Assembly: GCA_944389175.1 (NCBI GenBank)
Contig: CALXLK010000001.1
Span: forward strand, 186,001-250,000
DNA from: an uncultured Opitutales bacterium
GTDB lineage: Bacteria; Verrucomicrobiota; Verrucomicrobiia; Opitutales; Intestinicryptomonadaceae
Reading direction: 5' to 3'
DNA length: 64,000 bases
Shown here: positions 1 to 7,218 of the stretch, piece by piece
Layout of the letters: each line of letters starts with the position of its first letter
How positions within the stretch are numbered: the first letter of the stretch is position 1
Program-made: the position numbers and the translations under genes
Notes under the pieces: model-generated
What the model was told of the DNA's origin: nothing
Database searches by the model: none
Seen by the model: only the letters and a program-made list of their open reading frames with translations

Positions 1-296
1 CAGTTTCCGACTTGCCGCCTTCCCTGCAGACGGCGCAGTCGACTAACACGTCTATTTTCGACGAGCACAAATCCACGGATTTTAAGAAGCTTGTCGGCGA
101 TTTCGAACGCGACATAATCGTGGAGGCTCTCGCTTCCAAAAACGGCAACGCCGCCGCTGTGGCGCGGAGGCTTTCGGTATCCCGGAGAATATTAAACTAC
201 AAGATAGAAAAGCTCGGCATTCCGGCAAAGTCCTTTAAGCAAAGCTCCGCGCGTCGCGCAAAGGGCGAGGACTCACCGGCAAGCGCCCGCGATTAG
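1..296 (+). CDS. Fis-type helix-turn-helix C-terminus of a transcriptional regulator (partial)
   Basis: The reading frame is open from the first bases of the window, so only the C-terminal ~97 residues are visible. The segment reading EALASKNGNAAAVARRL followed by SVSRRILNYKIEKLGI matches the Fis-type HTH (HTH_8) that ends sigma54-dependent NtrC/NifA-class activators, where this domain contacts the enhancer DNA. The tail after the HTH is a basic, Ser/Ala-rich extension of about 25 residues. The AAA+ and receiver domains that would confirm an NtrC-like protein lie outside the window. The gene ends about 100 bp before the phage-like tail gene on the same strand. Confidence 0.75.
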   Translation, partial: VSDLPPSLQTAQSTNTSIFDEHKSTDFKKLVGDFERDIIVEALASKNGNAAAVARRLSVSRRILNYKIEKLGIPAKSFKQSSARRAKGEDSPASARD

Positions 297-394
297 GCGT
301 CCCCGAATCGCCTCAACATTTCAAAAACTCTCTTTCTTTCAAAAATGACAAAAGTTATTTTGTATGCTTGTATATTATTTTTTAATATAGCGGC

Positions 395-2005
395 ATGGAA
401 AAGAAAACAGACAGCCCCGTCTTTTGCAATGAGGAGGACGGGCACATAAATTGGATACGCCTGTACGCCGACTGCGCCGCGGTAGACTCTCCGCGCGACG
501 AGCGGACCAAAAGCATGGTGGCTTTCAGGTCGGGCGACAGCGTCGGGTTTGAAATAACCCTTTTTAACGGCGGGGTCATTGCAGACTGCGCAGACATAGC
601 GAAGGTTGACTTCGAGATTTTAGATATCGGGCAGATGGGAAGCCCGCTTCCGAGGCATGCCAAACTCAATGCAAAGAAAGTCGTCGAGGCTTCGTCCATC
701 AACAAGGAGCTGGTCGAGGGCGATTTGACTTCCGGGGAGTGCCATTTTAAGATAGTGCTTTCCTCAAATGAAACTTCGATTGGTTCAGGGCATCGGTATT
801 TGAGAGTTTGCGCCTACAATTCTAAAGGGGACAGGACAACTTTTGCCTCCGGTTGGATACTTATTCAGGAATTATTCGATTGCGATTTGGCCGACACCCC
901 GGAGGCGTCGATTTCAAAGGCCGAAGAATTGGAGTCTCAGATAGCAATCCAACAGGCCAATATAGACGCCCTTGGTGAGAAAATAGACGGCATATCAGAC
1001 GACTTGAGCACGTCGAAGGGGGAGATTGAAAGCCGATTGAGCGAGCTGGAAGAGCGCGGCGGCGACATCGATGCGCTTGAGTCGAGAATTGATAGCATCT
1101 CCGGCGAATTTTCATCCGCCAATGCGAACCTCAATGGGCGGCTGTCGGAAATCCAAGAGCAGAAGGCCGACAAAGGATCCACAATCTCTGAATATGGAAT
1201 AACTGACGTCTATACAAAAGCCCAGACCGATGCTTTGTTCGCGCAGCTTTCAGGTGAATTTAGCACTTTGCAAGCATCAAAAGCCGATACGGGCATGCTC
1301 TACTTTACGGGCAGACCGTATGGCACTAACGATTTGATGAGCGTCGGAGAAGTTTTTAGCGTGGCTTATCGCACAGACTTTCAATTTGCAAGCGGTTCGG
1401 CTACAACAAACCAGTATAAGCCGTGGAGCATTGGCTCTAACACCGCATACATAGCACCTACCGCATTAAGCGATGACCTTTTTAGAATATTATACAATGG
1501 CAGTGGTTTTTATAGCTTCCAGGGCGCGAACATTAGAGCCGCCGTTCAAGATATTAACAGCATAGTTGCTATTGTTAATAATCCGACTGGCGGCAATATA
1601 ACAATAACATTGTATGTAAACGGTGTGCAAATTCCGCAAAATAGCTACACGGCGCAAGTCGCTCAAACATTTACTGGCTATCGGGTAAACGCTCAAGGAG
1701 GGACTGCATCTCTAATCGACACTACGATGAAAGACTTTGCGGTATTTAACTTCGACATGAGCGCGGCAGACGCGCCGTATTCTGTAGCCGATTATTCTGC
1801 GGGGAAGCCCGTTCCGCCTTCGGCATTGTCGCAGACGGCAGTATTGCTTGAAAATTACACCTTTACGGTAGGGTCGACCCAATATATACCCGACGTATCG
1901 GGGAATAACAATGACGCTACAATAACTGGCAGTGGCACGGTTGCGGGGACATTCGACAAGGCAATAGCAAAGCTTGCTTCTTTAATAACATCTGCAAACG
2001 CTTAA
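395..2005 (+). CDS. phage tail-fibre-like protein with coiled coil
   Basis: This 536-residue protein has no signal peptide. An N-terminal beta-rich region (about residues 1-165) is followed by heptad-like sequence (about 175-250; repeats of ESRLSELEE and LNGRLSEIQEQ). A short motif KADKGSTISEYGITDVYTKA comes next, of the kind common in phage tail-fibre collars, and then a beta-rich C-terminal domain (about 300-536) with a DVSGNNNDATITG segment. The layout of anchor, trimeric coiled coil and receptor-tip domain is typical of tail fibres and R-type particle fibres. An A+T-rich promoter-like stretch precedes it (about 350-390). It heads a four-gene cassette ending with a holin-like gene. No head, tape-measure or terminase genes are seen, so it is either a remnant or the window edge of a larger element. 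Confidence 0.6.
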   Translation: MEKKTDSPVFCNEEDGHINWIRLYADCAAVDSPRDERTKSMVAFRSGDSVGFEITLFNGGVIADCADIAKVDFEILDIGQMGSPLPRHAKLNAKKVVEASSINKELVEGDLTSGECHFKIVLSSNETSIGSGHRYLRVCAYNSKGDRTTFASGWILIQELFDCDLADTPEASISKAEELESQIAIQQANIDALGEKIDGISDDLSTSKGEIESRLSELEERGGDIDALESRIDSISGEFSSANANLNGRLSEIQEQKADKGSTISEYGITDVYTKAQTDALFAQLSGEFSTLQASKADTGMLYFTGRPYGTNDLMSVGEVFSVAYRTDFQFASGSATTNQYKPWSIGSNTAYIAPTALSDDLFRILYNGSGFYSFQGANIRAAVQDINSIVAIVNNPTGGNITITLYVNGVQIPQNSYTAQVAQTFTGYRVNAQGGTASLIDTTMKDFAVFNFDMSAADAPYSVADYSAGKPVPPSALSQTAVLLENYTFTVGSTQYIPDVSGNNNDATITGSGTVAGTFDKAIAKLASLITSANA

Positions 2006-2018
2006 CAGGAATAAAACT

Positions 2019-2240
2019 ATGGTAGAAATAACACTTAAAAACGGTTCAAAATTTCAGATACAAACGCTCGTATTTCACGGCAAAATAATCGACAGCAACG
2101 GCACAGAGCCTGGCGGGAACGCCACGTATCCGTTCACCGAAAGCGACGTAAACGCGCTTAACAACATAGTGCCTTTGCAGGCGGCTTACAACGCGGTATT
2201 TTTACCGGTGCCTGAAGAGGTCGAGTCTGCGGAGGAATAG
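2019..2240 (+). CDS. small protein of phage-like cassette, unknown function
   Basis: A 73-residue acidic protein starts 13 bp after the tail-fibre-like gene and stops 2 bp before the next start, so it is probably translated as part of the same transcript. It begins VEITLKNGSKFQIQTLVF and looks like one small beta domain with an acidic tail (PEEVESAEE). I do not recognise a family. By position it could be a fibre chaperone or accessory tail protein, but that is only inference. Confidence 0.55.
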   Translation: MVEITLKNGSKFQIQTLVFHGKIIDSNGTEPGGNATYPFTESDVNALNNIVPLQAAYNAVFLPVPEEVESAEE

Positions 2241-2242
2241 CA

Positions 2243-2662
2243 ATGTACGCTGAAAACGATATACAGAGGCTTTTGGAGGGCATAAAGGAATACGGTTTGA
2301 GCGCGCCGTCCGAAATGCTTGAGGCCCCGATAGAAAAACTTGTTGAAATATGCAACGGCATAGGCGACGGGCAAATGCCAACGGCATTGCGCAAGATATT
2401 AAACGGAGTGCTTAATTTTGCCGAATGTTCGGCGGCAATCCACGACTGGCGCTATGCAAACAGCGACGGCACGCAGTCAAGCAGGCTCGCCGCCGACAAG
2501 GAGTTTCGCGCAAACATGCTCGATGAAATTTCGCGCAAGGAGCGCTGGTTTAAATGGCTAAAAGAGTGGAGCGCCTTGCGCGCCTATTACGCGGTGCGCA
2601 GTTGCGGGTACGCAGACTGGTGCATAGCCTTTACCGAGGCCAACAGAAAGGAGAATGTGTAA
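2243..2662 (+). CDS. phage-like protein, resembles DUF1353-type
   Basis: This 139-residue protein is mostly helical. The central region has FAECSAAIHDWRYANSDG, then ADKEFRANML and RAYYAVRSCGYADW. A His-Asp near the middle, an ADxxF segment and a terminal YxAVRxxG segment is the order I recall for the phage DUF1353 family, but the resemblance is by eye. The start is 2 bp after the upstream gene. Its stop codon overlaps the next start (TAATG), and the AAAGGAG ribosome binding site for the next gene lies inside its last codons. This coupling supports a real operon. Biochemical role unknown. Confidence 0.5.
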   Translation: MYAENDIQRLLEGIKEYGLSAPSEMLEAPIEKLVEICNGIGDGQMPTALRKILNGVLNFAECSAAIHDWRYANSDGTQSSRLAADKEFRANMLDEISRKERWFKWLKEWSALRAYYAVRSCGYADWCIAFTEANRKENV

Positions 2663-3135
2663 TGGAAAGCGTTGTATCTTCCCTTTGGGACAGCGGGGCA
2701 TTGGGGGCAGTATTTACCGCCATAATAACGTTTTTTGGCCAGCTTAGCGCGCTTAATACGCAAAAGTACACCGCCGTATTGGAGGCCTTGCAGAAGCAGC
2801 AGACTGCCGACATAGCCGCCCACGACGCGGCCATAGCGCGCACGAAAGACGACGGCGGCACATGGACAAGGCGCGTGATGATGTTTGCGGCCTTTGCAAT
2901 GCTTGGCGCATGCCCTATACTGTTTGCGTTTTTCCCGGACATACCCGTGGCGGTGGAGACAATCGAGCAGACGGGCGGTTGGCTGTGGGGCCTGATTCCC
3001 GAAAAGGAGAGCTTCGGCGTTTCCTACGTCAACGGCTTTTATCTCGCCGACGTATGGAAAGAGCTGATGGCAAACCTAGTATCCGCATACATCGGAGCGG
3101 GCATAACCAGAAAAGCTTTTAAACTGGGAAAATAA
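2662..3135 (+). CDS. holin-like small membrane protein
   Basis: This 157-residue protein starts at the ATG overlapping the upstream TAA and has a strong AAAGGAG site at about 2647-2653. Three hydrophobic stretches are visible: GALGAVFTAIITFFGQLS near the N-terminus, RVMMFAAFAMLGACPILFAF in the middle, and a weaker ELMANLVSAYIGAGI near the C-terminus, with a charged linker (KDDGGTWTRR) between the first two. This resembles three-TM holins found at the end of phage and gene-transfer-agent late operons. It would act in the inner membrane to release an endolysin. No endolysin is recognisable next to it. A strong terminator follows immediately, ending the cassette. Confidence 0.5.
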   Translation: MESVVSSLWDSGALGAVFTAIITFFGQLSALNTQKYTAVLEALQKQQTADIAAHDAAIARTKDDGGTWTRRVMMFAAFAMLGACPILFAFFPDIPVAVETIEQTGGWLWGLIPEKESFGVSYVNGFYLADVWKELMANLVSAYIGAGITRKAFKLGK

Positions 3136-3140
3136 TTTTC

Positions 3141-3168
3141 AAAAGGAGAGTCCACTCTCCTTTTTTTT
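3141..3168 (+). terminator. rho-independent terminator of phage-like cassette
   Basis: Stem AAAGGAGAG / CTCTCCTTT with a TCCA loop is followed by an unbroken T run. It starts 5 bp after the holin-like stop codon and closes the four-gene cassette. Confidence 0.85.
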
Positions 3169-3202
3169 GTGTTTACCGGAGAATGTTTTCTCCGATAAAC
3201 AC
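3169..3202 (+). promoter_or_regulatory. 15-bp-arm hairpin in leader of the 6PGDH-like gene
   Basis: Arms at 3169-3183 and 3188-3202 are complementary at 14 of 15 positions around a TGTT loop. The hairpin directly follows the cassette terminator and ends 18 bp before the ATG at 3221. There is no T run after it, so it is not a second simple terminator. It could be an operator for a dimeric repressor or an RNA leader structure. Confidence 0.45.
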
Positions 3203-3220
3203 GAAGGGACTAGGTTGTTA

Positions 3221-4567
3221 ATGGTTATGAAAGAGAAAAAAATCGGATTTGTCGGACTCTGCGATGAAAATTTGGCGTTTGTCAAAGAGGTAATTTTATC
3301 GGATGCGAACGTAAGCGTGCTGGTTGGCGATGATGAATTTGCCTCGGGAAGGGCCCGCGCCATGCTGGGCGGTAAAAGTCATCGCAATTACTTTTTAACT
3401 TCCAACATAAACGCATTTATTTCGTCGCTAGGGCAGGGGAAGAGCATATTTTTTTCGGGATGCGCCGCCGACTTGCGCGCAAAGGTACTTGATTTATTGA
3501 CGCCGCTTGACATAGCAATAGACGCCTCCGATTGCCGCTATGATAAAACCAATGAGATTTTTGAAAAATCAAAGTGCGCTACTTGCTGCGCTTCATTGCT
3601 CAAAAGTGCCGACTATTCGCCCAAGACGCTCTGCATTAGCTGCGACGACATACTCTGGAGCCGCCTGCGCAGGCTCTTTTCCGAGGTTATGCGCGGTCAG
3701 TCAAAGACCCAAACCGTGCGCGGGCGCCTCGGCTCTGGAAACGCCGCCAAATTTGCCGCGAATATGCTTCGTGCGCTGGAGGCGGCAATGGCTGAACTTA
3801 TCGCTGAATTATTTGATGTCTTAAGCCGCGCCAATGCTTTGGATCTAGATGAAATATCCGACATATTTTTGTCCATGTCGGTCTTGTATGAAAGCCCGAT
3901 GTTGCGGCGGGCCGCGGAGTCTTTGTCGGCCTTCGGGGATTTGAGGGGAATTTTTGATAAATCCAACGATGCCGCGCTCAAAGATATAGTTTGTAAGTCA
4001 ATTTTATTTGGAGAGCCATCGAACATATATTCGGCAACAGCCTATTCTTCAGCTATGGATAGTGTTTCAAACAGGGAGAATCTTTGCCGAAATTTGTATG
4101 GCCACGATTTTATAGACATGTTTCCGGGGCAGTCTCCCAGGTCGCTTTCCAAGGCTTTTACGGCCGCTCTTGCCCTGTTATACGCGCAGACATTCTCCAT
4201 AGCCGGGCGAATATCTCTTGAAAGGGGGCTTTTTATAGATTTATACGAGTTTGCATCTCTAATATGGAACTCGTCGTTTTGTTCCACAGCCATATTGCCT
4301 TCCGCATTGGCCTCGCTTAAATGCGATCAGATTTCCAATGTGCTTTTTAGTCGGAGCATGGCCGCCGTTGTCAATTCGGGAGAGCTTGATCTTAGGGGAA
4401 TATCGGCAAATGCCATAGCCTGCGCATTCCCGATGCCAGCCTTTACGGCCGCAATGCTGTACCTTGACTCCCTAAAACGCAAGATTCCCCATATTGTAGG
4501 CTGTCAGCCCGCCCGAAAATCTTCGCGCGGGGCGCAAATGGCCTTATATGCAATTCCCCTGTTTTAG
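3221..4567 (+). CDS. 6-phosphogluconate dehydrogenase-like protein, catalytic motifs degenerate
   Basis: This 448-residue protein is collinear with 6PGDH (family length about 470). The N-terminal Rossmann turn GLCDEN stands where enzymes have a G-x-G-x-x-G turn, and IDASDC replaces IDGGNS. The segment GSGNAAKFAANM matches GAGHFVKMVHNG, and FTAALALLYAQTFSIAGRI matches the all-helical domain. ASLIWNSSFCSTAIL and FPMPAFTAAMLYLDSLK correspond to the family's late helical motifs. The catalytic Lys and Asn are kept, but the following His and Glu are replaced by Ala and Arg, and the SGGVSGGEEGAR-type block is absent. It is therefore probably a pseudo-enzyme or an enzyme with another substrate. Start 3221 is preferred (ATG, GAAGGGA upstream). 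Confidence 0.62.
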   Translation: MVMKEKKIGFVGLCDENLAFVKEVILSDANVSVLVGDDEFASGRARAMLGGKSHRNYFLTSNINAFISSLGQGKSIFFSGCAADLRAKVLDLLTPLDIAIDASDCRYDKTNEIFEKSKCATCCASLLKSADYSPKTLCISCDDILWSRLRRLFSEVMRGQSKTQTVRGRLGSGNAAKFAANMLRALEAAMAELIAELFDVLSRANALDLDEISDIFLSMSVLYESPMLRRAAESLSAFGDLRGIFDKSNDAALKDIVCKSILFGEPSNIYSATAYSSAMDSVSNRENLCRNLYGHDFIDMFPGQSPRSLSKAFTAALALLYAQTFSIAGRISLERGLFIDLYEFASLIWNSSFCSTAILPSALASLKCDQISNVLFSRSMAAVVNSGELDLRGISANAIACAFPMPAFTAAMLYLDSLKRKIPHIVGCQPARKSSRGAQMALYAIPLF

Positions 4568-4703
4568 CGGATTGTTATCGTTGATAAACACGTTTTTTTA
4601 CGCTGACTCGAATCCACCAGTCCATTAAGAAGGTGTGTTTTCGCCTTGCTCGGCAGGGGCTAAGCACCTTGCATATAAACCTAAAAACAGGCTGTATTTG
4701 ACG

Positions 4704-4734
4704 AAAAAAAACGGAGCCTTAGAAAAAAGGCTCC
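4704..4734 (-). terminator. terminator of tRNA-Lys
   Basis: The GGAGCCTT / AAGGCTCC stem (4713-4734) is followed on the minus strand by eight T residues (A run at 4704-4711). It lies just downstream of the minus-strand tRNA-Lys. Confidence 0.75.
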
Positions 4735-4748
4735 ATCTTTTAAAGAAG

Positions 4749-4821
<73 letters not shown>

Positions 4822-4943
4822 AAAACAATTATTAGCGCACTATAGAATACATTAAGCAGGCCATTGCAAGAAAAAAATTATTTTTTTGTTTTTATAATGC
4901 GGCGTCGGCTAAGTTCGTATCCCAATATGCTGATGCTAAATTG

Positions 4944-5810
4944 TTAGCGCAACTTTGAAAAACGCTGCTTTGACTTGTTGTAGAGATCGCGTATTTGATC
5001 GTCCGTTAGCGCGCAGTCGTATACGCGTATCTCGGATATGCTTCCCTTGAAGAAATTACCCATGCCCTTTTTCAGGCGTACGGCCCCGACAGTGAAATCG
5101 GACCCGTTGTCGCCGATTCCGTCGGGGAAGTAGTAGGGGTTTTTCGAGTGGACAAGGCCGTTGGGATATTTGGTGCACTTTGTATAATTTATAAGCTCCG
5201 GTGGCCTCGCCTTGAACTCTCCGTTTACGTAAGAGCGAATGTATTTGCCGTCGTAGGTAAAGGCTATGAAGGTCCACCGGTCAAAGGGAACTTTTTGCGC
5301 GCTTGCCGAATAGTCTATTGAGTATTTAAACGGCGGAGTGGGGCCTCCGTTTTTTGATATGTGGCCGCAGACCTGGTCTGCGCCGTTATAGGCGGGCAGG
5401 GATACAAACAGGCCGTACTGCCTTTTGCCTCCGTCCTCGTATTCGTTCCACATCCCGGCAACAAATCCAATTTTAGACCCGCTGTCTTTCTTGACCCACG
5501 CAAGCACGCTCACCTTGTTGTTATAAACGTTTAGCGTGCCGGTGTCCTTGTATGGAATGTATAGATAGCTTTTGCCGTCTAAATACAAGCACCCGCTTTT
5601 TAACATATCCGCAGCGTTTTTGCCCGGACATGCGCTAAGTTCATGCCCGCCCTTAAGCGACTTTAGCACCGTGGGGGACACTCTTGTAAAATCCCAGTGC
5701 CCTACGAGCGCATCGCCAGCTGTTTCCCCGGTTATATTGCACGCTTGCAGTGCAACGCCCAGAATTACCGCCAAAGGAATGAGTACTTTATTTGCAATTC
5801 GTCTGTTCAT
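4944..5810 (-). CDS. LamG/concanavalin-like lipoprotein
   Basis: This 288-residue exported protein begins with a basic N-terminus and a hydrophobic segment ending VALQAC, a slightly unusual lipobox with Gln at -2, so it is probably outer-membrane anchored. Mature sequence from about residue 35 (ALVGHWDFTR) to the end reads as one LamG/LamG-like jelly roll: YLYIPYKDTGTL, FDRWTFIAFTYDGKYIRSYVNGE and the closing FKGSISEIRVYDCALTDDQI. Such domains bind carbohydrates or surface ligands and are abundant in Planctomycetes and Verrucomicrobia. It stands alone between tRNA-Lys and the rubrerythrin terminator. No catalytic residues are evident. Confidence 0.75.
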   Translation of the reverse strand: MNRRIANKVLIPLAVILGVALQACNITGETAGDALVGHWDFTRVSPTVLKSLKGGHELSACPGKNAADMLKSGCLYLDGKSYLYIPYKDTGTLNVYNNKVSVLAWVKKDSGSKIGFVAGMWNEYEDGGKRQYGLFVSLPAYNGADQVCGHISKNGGPTPPFKYSIDYSASAQKVPFDRWTFIAFTYDGKYIRSYVNGEFKARPPELINYTKCTKYPNGLVHSKNPYYFPDGIGDNGSDFTVGAVRLKKGMGNFFKGSISEIRVYDCALTDDQIRDLYNKSKQRFSKLR

Positions 5811-5868
5811 ATATAAATCTCAGGTGTAGGTTGGCGATTATGCCGTAGTTGCCAAGCCGGTCAATCAT

Positions 5869-5900
5869 TAAAAAAGCCGCCCCCCAGATGAGGGGACGGC
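5869..5900 (-). terminator. terminator of rubrerythrin gene
   Basis: On the minus strand a G+C-rich hairpin (GCCGTCCCC ... GGGGGGCGGC) is followed by TTTTTT. It begins about 30 bp after the rubrerythrin stop codon. Confidence 0.75.
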
Positions 5901-5931
5901 GAACTGTAATCCACTTAATGCAAATATGAAA

Positions 5932-6468
5932 TTAGTAATCTTTTTTTGCCAACTTGAAATAAGCCTTCGGATGCGCGCATACCGGGCAGAGCTCCGGCGC
6001 TGCCTTCCCTACGAACTTATGCCCGCAGTTGGAGCACTCCCACGTCACAGCTTCGTCCTTTTCAAAAACCTTTCCATCCTGCAGATTCTTAAGCAGAGCC
6101 TGGTAGCGCTCCTCGTGCGTCTTTTCTATCTTTGCCACACCTTCAAAGAGGTCGGCTATTTTGTCGAAACCTTCCTCCCTGGCCTCTTTTGCAAAAGTTG
6201 CGTACATGTCAGTCCACTCGTAGTTTTCCCCCGCCGCGGCGTCTTTTAGGTTTTCTTCCGTGTTTGGCATGCCTCCGTGCAGAAGCTTAAACCAGATCTT
6301 TGCGTGCTCTTTCTCGTTCGCCGCCGTCTCTTCAAAAATGGAGGCTATTTGCACGTATCCTTCCGACTTCGCCTTCGATGCGTAGTATGTGTACTTGTTG
6401 CGCGCCTGCGATTCCCCCGCAAATGCGGCCATGAGGTTCTTTTCCGTTTTTGAGCCTTTTATGTTCAT
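5932..6468 (-). CDS. rbr: rubrerythrin
   Basis: This 178-residue protein is a non-haem di-iron peroxidase that reduces hydrogen peroxide in anaerobes and microaerophiles. The N-terminal ferritin-like domain carries ligand motifs [24 protein letters not shown] and the second-half ligands in [13 protein letters not shown]. The C-terminal rubredoxin domain has CSNCGH and CPVCAHPK, four cysteines for one iron. The ATG at 6468 fits the family start ([12 protein letters not shown]) and has AAAGGT upstream. An open extension of the frame further upstream crosses the operator and is not used. The gene is divergent from a Fur/PerR-type repressor across a perfect inverted repeat, which suggests peroxide-responsive control. 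Confidence 0.95.
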   Translation of the reverse strand: MNIKGSKTEKNLMAAFAGESQARNKYTYYASKAKSEGYVQIASIFEETAANEKEHAKIWFKLLHGGMPNTEENLKDAAAGENYEWTDMYATFAKEAREEGFDKIADLFEGVAKIEKTHEERYQALLKNLQDGKVFEKDEAVTWECSNCGHKFVGKAAPELCPVCAHPKAYFKLAKKDY

Positions 6469-6514
6469 CTTTACCTTTCTTGTTCGCGGTGTTGTTTTTT
6501 TTTTAACTTTATGC

Positions 6515-6535
6515 AAATAATAACGATTATTATTT
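6515..6535. promoter_or_regulatory. putative Fur/PerR operator
   Basis: Perfect inverted repeat AAATAATAA-CGA-TTATTATTT lies between the divergent rubrerythrin and Fur-family genes. Size, A+T content and symmetry match Fur/PerR boxes. Its position suggests one site controlling both promoters. Confidence 0.7.
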
Positions 6536-6596
6536 AGAGTCAAGCAATAAATATAAATTTCTTGCATTTTTTTTCTAAAAAGACAATATTGCGGCC

Positions 6597-7022
6597 ATGA
6601 AATCAAACGGATGCATATTCGGTTCTTTCGAGAATTTTTGCGCCGAGCGCGGCCTAAAGCGCACGGTGCAGCGGCGCGCCGTCTACGAAGTCTTTAAGCC
6701 AGGCCATGTGCATCTTAGCGTCGACGACGTTTTGAAAAAGATTAAAAAACGTCTGCCTCTGCTCACCGAAGAGAGCCTTTACAGGATTCTATCAGACTTT
6801 GAGAGGGCCGGCTTTATACGCAGGGTTGATGTCCCCGGAATAATAAGATTCGAGCTTTCCGCGCGGCCTCATAGCCATTTCGTATGCCTAAAATGCGGGA
6901 AAATTGTAGATATTGAAAATTCTTCCGTAAGACTGCCAAGCCAACTTAAAGGTGCTCTCAGACTTTCCATCACGGCAAACGGCCTTTGCCCCAAATGCGC
7001 CGCCGCAATGCGCGCCGGATAA
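6597..7022 (+). CDS. Fur family repressor, probably PerR-like
   Basis: This 141-residue regulator has the Fur-family two-domain layout. The N-terminal winged helix includes [14 protein letters not shown] and [18 protein letters not shown]. The dimerisation half has [16 protein letters not shown], which supplies the His/His/Asp regulatory-metal ligands and the first CxxC. The closing CPKCAAAM supplies the second CxxC of the structural zinc site. Divergence from rubrerythrin around a palindrome argues for peroxide sensing (PerR) rather than iron sensing (Fur), but the sequence alone does not settle the metal. It is probably autoregulated through the 6515-6535 site. Confidence 0.85.
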   Translation: MKSNGCIFGSFENFCAERGLKRTVQRRAVYEVFKPGHVHLSVDDVLKKIKKRLPLLTEESLYRILSDFERAGFIRRVDVPGIIRFELSARPHSHFVCLKCGKIVDIENSSVRLPSQLKGALRLSITANGLCPKCAAAMRAG

Positions 7023-7061
7023 GTGAGCGCCCGTAATTTTCGGCCGCTCGCGTCTGCGCGA

Positions 7062-7095
7062 AAAAGCCGATGCCTTCTCGGCTTTTGATCTTTTT
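7062..7095 (+). terminator. terminator after Fur/PerR gene
   Basis: Stem AAAAGCCGA / TCGGCTTTT with a seven-base loop is followed by a T-rich stretch, about 40 bp after the repressor stop codon. Coordinates are approximate. Confidence 0.6.
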
Positions 7096-7218
7096 TCCTT
7101 TTTCCCCTTCACCACCGCCTTTTCACAGACAAAAGACGAATATAAAACAAATGCAAAAAACGCTGCCCACCGTCGGCGTGGCAGGCGCGTTCTGCCTTAA
7201 GCTGCCGCCTTGGGCGAG

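Noticed and set aside
4583-4592. GATAAACACG repeated after the 6PGDH-like gene as a possible insertion-site duplication
   Set aside because: Only 10 bp, no transposase or inverted ends around the gene; kept only as a remark on the leader hairpin.
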